Both the position numbers and the translations under genes were made by a program. Below, piece after piece: positions 36,797 through 45,670 of a stretch of DNA of 64,000 bases (position 1 is the stretch's first letter; each line of letters begins with the position of its first letter). The notes under the pieces were generated by a model that saw only the letters and a list, made by a program, of their open reading frames with translations, had not been told where the DNA came from and did no database searches. Source of the stretch: Volutella citrinella (taxonomy: Eukaryota; Ascomycota; Sordariomycetes; Hypocreales; Nectriaceae); NCBI GenBank assembly GCA_034401135.1, contig JAWZSP010000007.1, positions 1,302,001 to 1,366,000 of the forward strand. The letters run 5' to 3'.

Positions 36797-39364
36797 TTAT
36801 AGAAAATCGAGATCCCATGACGTCCAGTTGTAGTTCATCACAGTGTCGTCCGCAACCGCTCCATTGACCCCTGCGTTTGGGTCGTTGTAATATATTGGTG
36901 CCGCATTTGTTACCGCCTGTTGCTGCTGCTGCTGCTGCTGCTGCTGTGGCTGTTGCTGGGGTTGTTGAACTTGCGACGTCTGCAGGACAACCGGGCTGAG
37001 GCGCTCAGCCTCCCGCTCCGGCGGAAACTCGACCTGGTGGAAGCACGTCGCCCTGCCTAGGAACTGCAGCACAATCCCGTCAATGCGCGTGACAAAGGGT
37101 TTTGCCAGGGCGTCTACTACGTCCCTGGGTGACGGCGCGCGGCTGCCGGGGCCAAAGACGGCCTGGCCGCCGTAGTATCCCGGCATGCCGCTCATGACGG
37201 CCGCCGAGAACTGCTTCATCACATCGGCAGCCTCGTGCGCCGCAACCCAGCCCTCGGGGAATGCCTCCAGGATGGATATCAGCACGGCCACCTCGTCGCG
37301 GGCCTCGAACGGCGGCACCCCAACGCCGACTCCGCCGCCACCGCCAGCCTGACCGTGTGTCGCGGCCGACGCCGAGGCAACCGCCCAGTCCGAAGCCGCG
37401 GCCGTGGCCGTAAAGTCGTGCAGGAGCAGAAGGCACACGGGCAGCAGGCGAGCCAGCGAGACGCGGTTGAGCGGCATCTGGCGTTGCTTGAGCAGCACGG
37501 AGTTGGACTGGATCTGCTTGCGCGCAAACTGCACCAGCTCGGCCCTCGACACGGCGGCGGCGGAGCTGTTGAAGTTGTTTGGGTAGTAGAGCCAGACGAG
37601 CAGGAGGTAGTAGCGCGAGCTGAGCCACATGACGCTGCTGTGCAGCGGGACGTTGTCGGCGTCGTTGGGCGACATGAGGCAGCCGTTGCTGTACCAGTCC
37701 TCGATGTCGGTGCGGATGCTGCTGAGGATGGCCCGGCGGTCGGCCGGGGTGAGCGTCGCCGTGTCCGTGTGGGGCCGGAGGTGGATCTGCTGCATGATGC
37801 GGCCCTCGAGCTGGCGCAGCTGGACGACGTGGCGGCTCGTCTGGAGGTTGCGGGCGTGCAGGGCCCGGTCGGCGCTGGCAAACTCCTCGACCGTGAGCCC
37901 GGGCAAGGGCACGTTGGCGTGCTCGTCGAGCAGCGAGACGGGGAGCCCCATGGACGTGGCCATCATGCGGTCGAAGACGAAGATGCTCCAGTACAGCCGG
38001 TGCCGCAGCTCCGTCTCGACCGGGTCCTGCACGAGCTCGTCCGTCTGCCGCCTCGTCAGGCCCATGACCATGGCCTGGCGGGCCGAGATGCCCACGATGG
38101 AGTAGGCCGATGTGCCGGTTGGATCGAAGAGGGAGTAGAGGGCCAGCAGCATGAGGACCTGGATCGACTCGATGCTGTCGTCGGCGAGGCACTCCTGGAT
38201 GATGTCGGCGTAGGCCACGTCGAACCTCTTGGCCGCCTCCCTGGGGATCTCGCCTGCCCGCTCCAGCGTCGTGCTCCCGATGGCCATGACGAGATACAGC
38301 ACGGTGAGGGGCGGGTCCTGGTTCCTCATGGACGGGTCCTCGAGCGTCTCCAGGTCGGCGCGGACCTTGGCCTGGTTGACGAAGGGATAGGCGCGGTTGA
38401 CGTTGCGGAAGTAGGCGTCTACGAAGCGGCTGGCGGGGACGTCGACGTCCGAGGGCTGGGGCTGGCGAGAGACGAGTTTCCGCTTCGTCGACCCCTCGCT
38501 CGAGGCGGCCTGGTACGACAGATAGGAGCTGGTGGTGCCGACGGTGCCAGGATCTCGGTCTTCGATCCGCAGGTCGATGGCTTGCTGGTCCATCATCGGG
38601 TGGTCTCGTGCAGCGCGAACGATGCCGAGGCCGAACCCGGGGCCCGCATCACGACCTCCGGTGGCCGGGTCAAACGCCGGTGATGCGGGGCCGCCTCCGG
38701 TCCGTGACGCCGAGGGCGAGCTGATGGCCGAGGAGTGGGTAGCGGTCAAGCCCATGCCGACGCCGACGCCGACGCCCACGCCGACCGGGGGGCCGATGAG
38801 TAGAGTCGTCAAGTCGGACCCCGTCTCGACGGCTTCGATGCCGCCCTGGCCACCCGAGGCGCCCGATGCCAGCAGGTTCTCGTTGATGTACTGGCTGAGC
38901 CATTGGACGCGTGCCCGCAGCTGGTGGGCCTGGGCTTCGGCGCTGGCAAAGGGGCTCGTGTAGGAGCACCGCTGGCCCGCATTGGCACAGAGGGTGCAGA
39001 CGGGGAACGTCCGACTGCACTTCTTCTTGAAGGCTCGGCAGCGGTCACAGGCTGGGGCCAAGGGCCGGCCACCGGCTGATCTGGACGAGGGGGGTGGCGG
39101 CTGGGGCGAGTAGGCGGGTGCTTGGGGCTGGGGCTGGGGTTGGGGTTGGGATTGTGTGTGTGGGTGAGCCTGTGGATGAGTCTGCACCTCCGCCCGAGTC
39201 TGACTCTGCGTCTGCTGCCGCTGGTGATGCTGGCCCCGTGATTGCTGCTGCTCTGGGGACCGGCTGGCGGGCGAAGCGGACCGGCTCCGACCTCCATTGC
39301 GCGGGGAGGGGGACACTCGGCGGAGGCGGAACCGGTGGATCGAGGCTTTCATCTCAGATGCCAT
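36797..39364 (-). CDS. Zn2Cys6 transcription factor with fungal-specific domain
   Basis: A single exon of 855 residues; the first ATG is at 39364 (the frame extends three codons further to a TTG). The N-terminal 95 residues are rich in Gln, Ser, Pro and His. The zinc cluster is Cys106-X2-Cys109-X6-Cys116-X6-Cys123-X2-Cys126-X6-Cys133. It is followed by a glycine/valine-rich linker and then, from about residue 310, the regulatory domain PF04082 (SRFVDAYFRNVNRAYPFVNQ, later LYWSIFVFDRMMATSMGLPVS). Near the C-terminus there is a glutamine run coded largely by eight CAG codons, and the last residues are acidic-aromatic (MNYNWTSWDLDFL), typical of activation domains. It is divergent to the flavin monooxygenase (1.2 kb between starts), so it is a candidate local regulator of that gene and the MFS exporter. 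Target and inducer are unknown. Confidence 0.9.
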   Translation of the reverse strand: MASEMKASIHRFRLRRVSPSPRNGGRSRSASPASRSPEQQQSRGQHHQRQQTQSQTRAEVQTHPQAHPHTQSQPQPQPQPQAPAYSPQPPPPSSRSAGGRPLAPACDRCRAFKKKCSRTFPVCTLCANAGQRCSYTSPFASAEAQAHQLRARVQWLSQYINENLLASGASGGQGGIEAVETGSDLTTLLIGPPVGVGVGVGVGMGLTATHSSAISSPSASRTGGGPASPAFDPATGGRDAGPGFGLGIVRAARDHPMMDQQAIDLRIEDRDPGTVGTTSSYLSYQAASSEGSTKRKLVSRQPQPSDVDVPASRFVDAYFRNVNRAYPFVNQAKVRADLETLEDPSMRNQDPPLTVLYLVMAIGSTTLERAGEIPREAAKRFDVAYADIIQECLADDSIESIQVLMLLALYSLFDPTGTSAYSIVGISARQAMVMGLTRRQTDELVQDPVETELRHRLYWSIFVFDRMMATSMGLPVSLLDEHANVPLPGLTVEEFASADRALHARNLQTSRHVVQLRQLEGRIMQQIHLRPHTDTATLTPADRRAILSSIRTDIEDWYSNGCLMSPNDADNVPLHSSVMWLSSRYYLLLVWLYYPNNFNSSAAAVSRAELVQFARKQIQSNSVLLKQRQMPLNRVSLARLLPVCLLLLHDFTATAAASDWAVASASAATHGQAGGGGGVGVGVPPFEARDEVAVLISILEAFPEGWVAAHEAADVMKQFSAAVMSGMPGYYGGQAVFGPGSRAPSPRDVVDALAKPFVTRIDGIVLQFLGRATCFHQVEFPPEREAERLSPVVLQTSQVQQPQQQPQQQQQQQQQQAVTNAAPIYYNDPNAGVNGAVADDTVMNYNWTSWDLDFL
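36921..36946 (-). repeat. CAG trinucleotide run coding polyglutamine
   Basis: Eight consecutive CTG units on the plus strand (36923-36946, preceded by TG) read as CAG on the coding strand and form the core of a ten-residue Gln run near the C-terminus of the Zn2Cys6 protein. The length may vary between strains. Confidence 0.9.
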
Positions 39365-40562
39365 TTTGGGCAATTCATGGACCGCCGTTCCGATGTTCTT
39401 ACACGGCCTGCCTTGCCAACCTTGCCTGTCTGGCTGCCGCCTTCTCCGCGGATGAGGCTTCTGAGGACGGGATTGATTTCAAGGGCGGGCTCGGTGGCTG
39501 GACGCCATGCAGACGCGGCGGATCTGGCCGCACATGGACCAACAAGTCAATGTGAACGAACTTAAGGGTAATACCGTGATCAATCGCTGCGCGATGAAGA
39601 GAAGATGGGCCCCAAAAAGCAAAGCAGAGCTGCGGCCAAGACCCGGGCTGGTGGGATAATGGGATTGGATTGGATTGGATTGGATTGGATTGGATTGGAC
39701 GTGGTTGAGGTGGATAGCAGAGATTGCGTGCTCCGGCCGCGACTGTGTGTGGTCGGGCTGCTCTGACTCGCAGCGCACCAGGGGGCCGTTCCGTTATCTG
39801 CGCTGCCTTTTTTCTCACGCGATCAGCACCTCTCCAAGCCATCCATGCACAGTCCGTATACATAGTACGTACATAGTAGCAGTTCCTCCGACGGCTGCGC
39901 TTGGCCGGGAAGGCTCTAGTCGGAATGCCGCGGCAGCCTCCGGGATCGACGGCTTCTTCCTCAATTGCGCGCAGACGTAGTTGTTAAGGCGTCTGAAGCG
40001 CTTCTTCGACCTATCGACGCCCGCCGCTTGATCTTGGATTGCAATGGCGTGTCCGCTCCGGGGTGGTCGCTCTGTCGTCATGTGTTTTTGGCGCAATCTC
40101 TGCCCCTTCCTGTCCTTTCCCCCCGTGTCGGCCCGTCTCCGACCACCGGCCGCGCTCCGAGTCGGCGACGATGCGACTGGATTATTTCCTCTTCGGGCCA
40201 CGTCCCTCATGACCCCAATCAGGCCATTCGCTGCTGGTGCTGGCCGCGCTACCTCCAGCTTCTGGGGCCATGAGCCTATTTTGCGCCCTCGCGATAATTG
40301 CGCAATTGGAGACCCCTGCAGCCTTGACGGCCTATTTAGAACCACGTAGTGATCCGTTGCATGGCCAGTAATTGATTTCAGCGTGCGCCTATAGTTTTGC
40401 AGTGCTTCTTTTGGACTAAGTTAGTATTTACTAATTTGTCTTTCCTTTCAACTAACGTTGCGCAATTGCCTTTCCAGTATCAACACTCACCCGCCGATAC
40501 CGCTTCAGAAATCACCACTCCCAAGGCCTCGGGATAACCTCACTTCTCCCCAGAACGACGAC
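39365..40562. other. divergent promoter between Zn2Cys6 regulator and flavin monooxygenase
   Basis: Shared upstream region of 1.2 kb. It contains the GGATT pentanucleotide array (39662-39699) about 300 bp upstream of the regulator. A CCG-N3-CGG word sits at 40053-40061, about 500 bp upstream of the monooxygenase; Zn2Cys6 proteins can bind such words, but one copy in GC-rich DNA is weak evidence. There is no coding potential. Confidence 0.5.
39662..39699. repeat. GGATT pentanucleotide tandem repeat, seven copies
   Basis: Seven perfect GGATT units (39662-39696) are followed by GGA. The array lies about 300 bp upstream of the Zn2Cys6 gene start at 39364, on the side facing the flavin monooxygenase. 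It reads AATCC on the regulator's strand. A promoter microsatellite of this kind could vary in length and change expression. Confidence 0.95.
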
Positions 40563-42170
40563 ATGGTTCTGGCGGAAAAGCTTAACGTCGCCCGCGTTGC
40601 CATCATCGGCGCCGGGCCCAGTGGCCTTGCCGCAGCCAAGTCTGTAGCAATCTGCCAGAGCCGGTAAAGCTCCTCGACTAACACGCGACCAGATACCTGC
40701 TGGCTGAGAAGCGCTTCAGCAAAGTCCACATCTTCGAGCAGAGACCTGCGGCGGGAGGCGTATGGAACTACACGCCCCTCGCCCGCGAGCAGGGCTTCTC
40801 CGTACCCAGGACCCAGCCGAGCTCCCTCCCCGACCAGGCGATATGGCCCAGGGAGGGCGGCGACGTCGAGTTCATGGCTGCCATCTACGACTCGCTCGAG
40901 ACCAACATCCCTCACTCCCTGATGCGCTACACTGACGCAGAGTTCCCCCAGGGCTCGTCCCTGTTCCCCAGACACAGCGTCGTCCTGCAGTACCTCAGGG
41001 ACTACGCCGAGGAGCTGACTCCTCACATCTCGTTCCAAACTCAGGTCATCAGCGTCCAGAAGCCAGCCACCCGCTCCTCCTCTTCTTCTGCGGGACCGTG
41101 GAAAGTAGAAGTTCTTGACCTCAAGTCCAAGGAAACCAAAACAGACGAGTACGACGCCGTCGTCGTCGCAAGCGGCCACTACAACGACCCCTTCGTGCCA
41201 GACATCCCTGGCCTCGTCGAGTTTGACAAAGCCCACCCCGGCGCCGTGTCGCACTCCAAGTTTTACCGCCGCCCGGACGATTACAAGGACAAGGTTGGTT
41301 CAGGTTCAAGCCGGTCAACTGGGCGCCTTCAGAGCAGTTGCTGACTGACACACCTTTTTGCAGCGAGTCATCGTGGTGGGCAACTCGGCATCCGGCGTCG
41401 ATGTCAGCGCCCAACTGTCCAAACTGGCCAAGCTGCCCGTCTTCGTGTCGGAAAAGGACAAGAGCACCACCGGCCCGCCCGTGAGCGTGCCGTCCTGGGC
41501 AGAATTCGTCCCCGAGATTGTCGAGTTTCTGCCGCAGCAACGAGGCGTTCGCTTTGCCGACGGCCGCGAGGAGAAGGACATTGACTCCATCATCTTCTGC
41601 ACCGGCTTCCACTACTCGTACCCGTTCCTCAAGACGCTCGACCCGTCGGTTGTGGTGCCTGACGGTGGCCATGCCGCCCATCTCTGGGAGCACATCCTCT
41701 ACACCGCAGACCCGACGCTTGCCTTCCTCAGCGTGCCCCAGCGCATCGTGCCTTTCCCCATTGCCGAGGCCCAGAGCGCTCTCGTAGCCCGTATCTGGGC
41801 CGGCAGGCTGTCTCCGCCCTCGCCAGCCGAGATGGACTCGTGGGTGGACAGGGAACACGACAAGCGGGGGTCCGGCAAGCTCATCCACGTCATGTTCTTC
41901 CCTATTGATGTCGACTACATCAATCGTCTCTACGACCAGAGCCTGTCGGCCGCCAAAGCTCCCGAGTTGGGCCTCGACAACGACGGGCAAGGAAAGATAC
42001 CCCCCTACTGGGACCTGGAGAAGAGGTGGGTGCGGGAGAGAGTTCCCAAGATCAAGCTGGCCAGCCGCGAGGTCGGGGACCGGAGGCACGAGCTGAGAAC
42101 GCTAGAGGACCTGGGCTTTGACTACGCCGAGTGGAAGAGGACGTTGGAGCAAGGAGAGAAGCAGTTTTGA
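40563..42170 (+). CDS. flavin-containing monooxygenase (FMO-like)
   Basis: Three exons (40563-40639, 40693-41293, 41364-42170) with introns of 53 and 70 nt encode 494 residues. The FAD Rossmann motif GAGPSG is at 16-21, with intron 1 falling just after it at the Lys26 codon. An FMO-fingerprint-like HPGAVSHSKFY is at 207-217, and the NADPH-binding motif GNSASG at 232-237. A second-half motif (DSIIFCTGFHYSYPF) is typical. It should use NADPH and O2 to oxygenate a nitrogen or sulfur centre, or a Baeyer-Villiger type substrate; which one is unknown. Intron 1 has an unusual donor (GTCTGT) but a clear branch site (GACTAAC) and restores the conserved GLAAAKYLLAEKRF run. The gene is convergent with an MFS exporter 236 bp away and divergent from a Zn2Cys6 regulator. 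Confidence 0.92.
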
Positions 42171-42406
42171 CCCCATCCGGGATAGAATCACATCAGTCAC
42201 TAGAGCGAGCGAACTTTGTAGAACCTCGAGCTTTGTCATGGAAGAATTGCTGTACGTTTTCGGCAACATTGGGGTAATCTCCGTCCGAGAATGGATGGTG
42301 GTGACATGTCCATCTTCGACGACCCATCAACCACTGGTTCAAGCGGACATGGAACTTTTTGTATTCTTGTGTTGTTATACATGACTCGCGTCAAAATTTT
42401 GGGACA

Positions 42407-44221
42407 TCAGTTGTCAGCTTCTTTCGATCCAATGTTTGCCCTTTCCTCATCCACCTCAGCCTCTTCCCTCCGTGCCTTTAGAGACTTGAGCCCCGTCTTG
42501 TGCTCCTTGTGCTCCTTGTTCAAGTCTACCTGCTTAACAGACAGGCTAATGATCAGGCCGAGCGCCGCGAAACACGTGTACACAATGAACATTGTCTGCA
42601 GGCTCTTCCAATACGCATCCTTGGCCACCTGGCCATTACGCCCCTGGAGGCTTCCGACGAGCTGCACGCTGCTGGCGGCATTCGCACCAGATAGCTTCTC
42701 TGCCAATTCGGGACCCAGCTCTCGCTCCAGCATCCCGTACTGCCGCTCCATTTCGTTGTTGAAGATGACACCGCCAATGACGACCGATATGGATGTGCCC
42801 AGTTGTCGGATAAAGGCAAATGCAGACGTTGCCGCACCAATGTCGCGCGGCTCGACATTCGTCTGGAGGCTGATCAAGGGGGCTTGGAAGTTTGGCCCAA
42901 CTCCAATACCCGCGATAATCTGGAAGAGGATAATCTTGGCCCAGACCGCGCGTGCTTCCATGTTGATAAAGAGGCCAAAACCAAGGACCATGAAGACCAT
43001 GCCGAGCACGATGACCAGCTTATACATGCCCGTCTTCTTGATGAAGACCCCGCTCGCCGCAGACACGATTGACAGGGAGACGACATAGGGCAGCAGGTAG
43101 GCTCCCGACAACAGGGAGGAGGCCCCCAATACACCCTGAAAGTAGAGGGGCAGCCAGTAGCTACCAGACATGAAGGTGAAGGCGTGGCAAAACGAGAGGC
43201 CGAAGCTGGCGAGGTTGTTCTGCTTCTGGAAAAGCCGAGTTGGCGTCACCGGGTACTTGGCAACCTTCCACTCGTAGAGCATGAAGAGGGCGACGACGAG
43301 AATGCCAAACACGATGAGGCAGATGGTGGTGGGCGATGCCCATGGATAAGACACGCCGCCGAATTCCAAACCCAGTAGCCACATGATGGTGCCGCCAATA
43401 ATTAGCAGACTGCCAGTCCAGTCAATGGCCAGAAGCCCCTCCTTCATCGGAGTGCGCGGGTTGTGAAGTTTCAGGAAGAAGATGAGGACCACGATGGCGA
43501 TGCCCGTGAGAGGAAGGTTGATGTAGAAGCACCATCGCCAAGTCACCTGGCTGGTGAATATACCACCCAGGACGGGGCCCACGGCCGACGACAACGCCCA
43601 CACCATGCCCAGAATGCCAAAGTACATGCCACGGTTGCGCATGGAGAAGAGGTCGCTGATGGTGATGTTTGGCAGGACGACGAGCCCGCCGCCGCCGACA
43701 CCCTGGACGGCGCGAGCGGCGATGAGCATGCCCATGCCATTACTCACGGCGCAGAGCAGTGAGCCAATCCAGAATATGACGGCGGCGGCGAGGATGACTG
43801 GCTTCCGGCCGAAGATGTCCGAGATCTTGCCCCAAGTCGGCACGAAGGCGGCATTGCCCAGCAGGTAGGCGCTGCCGATCCAGATGTAGCCCTGAGACGA
43901 CTTGAACTCGGAGGCGATGGTGGGCACCGCTGTTGTGATGATGGTCATGTCGAGGGCTGCTAGGAAGAGCGCCAGGCACAGCCCAAAGATGATGAGCGCC
44001 GTCTGTGCCTTGCTTCGGCCAGCCTCCGGGTCGTGTGTCTTGGGCTCCGGTTGCGACTCCGGGACGGTGGGTTCCGTGGCCTCGGTCTTGCTTCCGGACG
44101 ACTCTCCGGGGGGGCTGACATTCGGGGCCGCTCCCGTTGCCGAAATATTTCCTCCAATGCGTACGGGCTCGTCATGCCCAGCATCGAGCGTGCTCTCTGA
44201 GCTGGTGTGCCCGCCGGTCAT
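42407..44221 (-). CDS. MFS multidrug transporter, DHA2 (14-helix) type
   Basis: A single exon of 604 residues. The first ATG is at 44221; the frame runs further upstream only to a TTG. A polar N-terminal tail of about 70 residues precedes the first helix. Visible motifs are LDMTIITTAVPTI at the end of helix 1 (about 90-102), motif A GKISDIFGRKP (131-141) in the first cytosolic loop, and motif C (GPVLGGIF) of drug:proton antiporters in helix 5. The length and hydrophobic profile give about 14 spans. It belongs with fungal toxin and drug exporters of the plasma membrane, driven by the proton gradient. Lying tail-to-tail with a flavin monooxygenase and near a Zn2Cys6 regulator, it could export that enzyme's product or the toxin it modifies. 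A TATATA word at 44458-44463 lies about 240 bp upstream. Confidence 0.93.
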   Translation of the reverse strand: MTGGHTSSESTLDAGHDEPVRIGGNISATGAAPNVSPPGESSGSKTEATEPTVPESQPEPKTHDPEAGRSKAQTALIIFGLCLALFLAALDMTIITTAVPTIASEFKSSQGYIWIGSAYLLGNAAFVPTWGKISDIFGRKPVILAAAVIFWIGSLLCAVSNGMGMLIAARAVQGVGGGGLVVLPNITISDLFSMRNRGMYFGILGMVWALSSAVGPVLGGIFTSQVTWRWCFYINLPLTGIAIVVLIFFLKLHNPRTPMKEGLLAIDWTGSLLIIGGTIMWLLGLEFGGVSYPWASPTTICLIVFGILVVALFMLYEWKVAKYPVTPTRLFQKQNNLASFGLSFCHAFTFMSGSYWLPLYFQGVLGASSLLSGAYLLPYVVSLSIVSAASGVFIKKTGMYKLVIVLGMVFMVLGFGLFINMEARAVWAKIILFQIIAGIGVGPNFQAPLISLQTNVEPRDIGAATSAFAFIRQLGTSISVVIGGVIFNNEMERQYGMLERELGPELAEKLSGANAASSVQLVGSLQGRNGQVAKDAYWKSLQTMFIVYTCFAALGLIISLSVKQVDLNKEHKEHKTGLKSLKARREEAEVDEERANIGSKEADN

Positions 44222-45670
44222 TGTCTCCGATAGGGCCGAATATCGAGACGAAGCGAAGGCGTCTTTGGGAGTTTGAAGGGGCGAAAGATCACCGAGTACG
44301 ATGCCAACGACGGGGGACCGACTCCCGGAGCGCGGCAAGTGGCGAGCAGCGTGAACAGTCAGTCAGTGAGCTCGGCAATAAAGGCAGCCAAGAACTGCGG
44401 ATGCTACAGGGTTCTCCACGTAGTCGCGTGCGGGTCAGGGGTTGACAATATCCATAATATATACTCCGTATGCGTGTAGAATATCATGCCTTGGACAGGA
44501 AGAGACGGGATTGCTTTGCTCCGAGGAGTGAGAGGGGAATAACACCCGCAGGCTGCCGGCACGCTACATCGGCACGCCATCCAGTCGACATCAGAGTCGT
44601 TGACAAATCGACTTCCCGTCTTGGTATAAATGTGCCATGCACGCATGACCGGCACACTTGGTGGGGTTGGGTTAGCCTGGGCCGACAAAGGGGCATAGTG
44701 CAAGATCCGGCCGAGTCGGAGGGTGGAGCGGCTTCCCCTCCAAGCGACGAGCAGCAGAAGGGCGCCATTGACTCGGGCCAGTTTTGAGCAATAACTCTTG
44801 GTGCCGACCTCCCGAGCTAAGCAAGCAGCTATGACGGAGGATATTAACCGTCAGCATTGGCTCCCCAAGGCGTTGTTGAGAGTCCCAGTATTTTTTTCAA
44901 CCGAAATTGAGCTGAGAGGAAACGGAGTTAACACGGACATCGTCAAGGGACCCTGGCCACCAAATGCCTGAGCGCCTGGTGGACAGGTTTTCGCTTGCAG
45001 CAACTCACCGGTTCTTCGAGCGTCTGCCTCATGTCGCAATATGCCGGGACTGAGCCTTGTCCGAAGAGCGGCGATATAGCCTGTGCTTGCCTGTTTCGGG
45101 CTCATGGTTGAGTCCAGGGCTGATCTCCAACGCAACCATTACACACTCCGTCTGCGGAGTTCCACATGCCCGCAAGTAGTGTTTGTTTCCTTGGGACTTG
45201 CCGCTCAGCCCTCGCATCCCCCCTCCTTCGGCCAAAGTACTCCAAAAGCACCCTCTCCCCGGCTCCCTGGACCGCGCGAGGGCTTTGTTTTTTCGAGTCG
45301 AGTTTTCTCAGTCAAAGGGCTAGAAAGATTAGTCAGAACTCCACACTGGCTTGGAACTTGTCGTTAGTTGTGTGACCACGCCACTGCTATTAGGAACAGT
45401 TAGGTTTGTACCTTGCGAAGCCTTGAAGCACTTGGCTTGTTGGTCGTCCCCGCTGGCTCAACGGCTGCGGCCCGGTCAGCATCATTTTAAGCATTCACCA
45501 CACCAGCTCGATGTCTCAGATTTCCATTATTGGCCACCCGCATCTGCGACATGTATGTGGCGTGCATGGCTCCGCGTCGACAACATCTTGTCTGTTTTTA
45601 GTAGTTGTATTTACACTAATGTACAGGTACATCGCTCAAACCTTCAATCTGGTCTGGCCCGAATATTTCA
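44222..45670. other. intergenic region upstream of the MFS gene
   Basis: This is the MFS promoter plus the 3' region of RAD50. A TATATA word sits at 44458-44463. Open frames are about 110 codons or less and featureless. Nothing else is seen. Confidence 0.5.

Noticed and set aside
37235..38683. 482-codon open frame on the plus strand
   Set aside because: It is wholly antisense to the Zn2Cys6 gene. Such frames arise from the G/C-biased third codon positions of the true gene, and the translation has no domain, only Arg/Val/Leu-rich low complexity.
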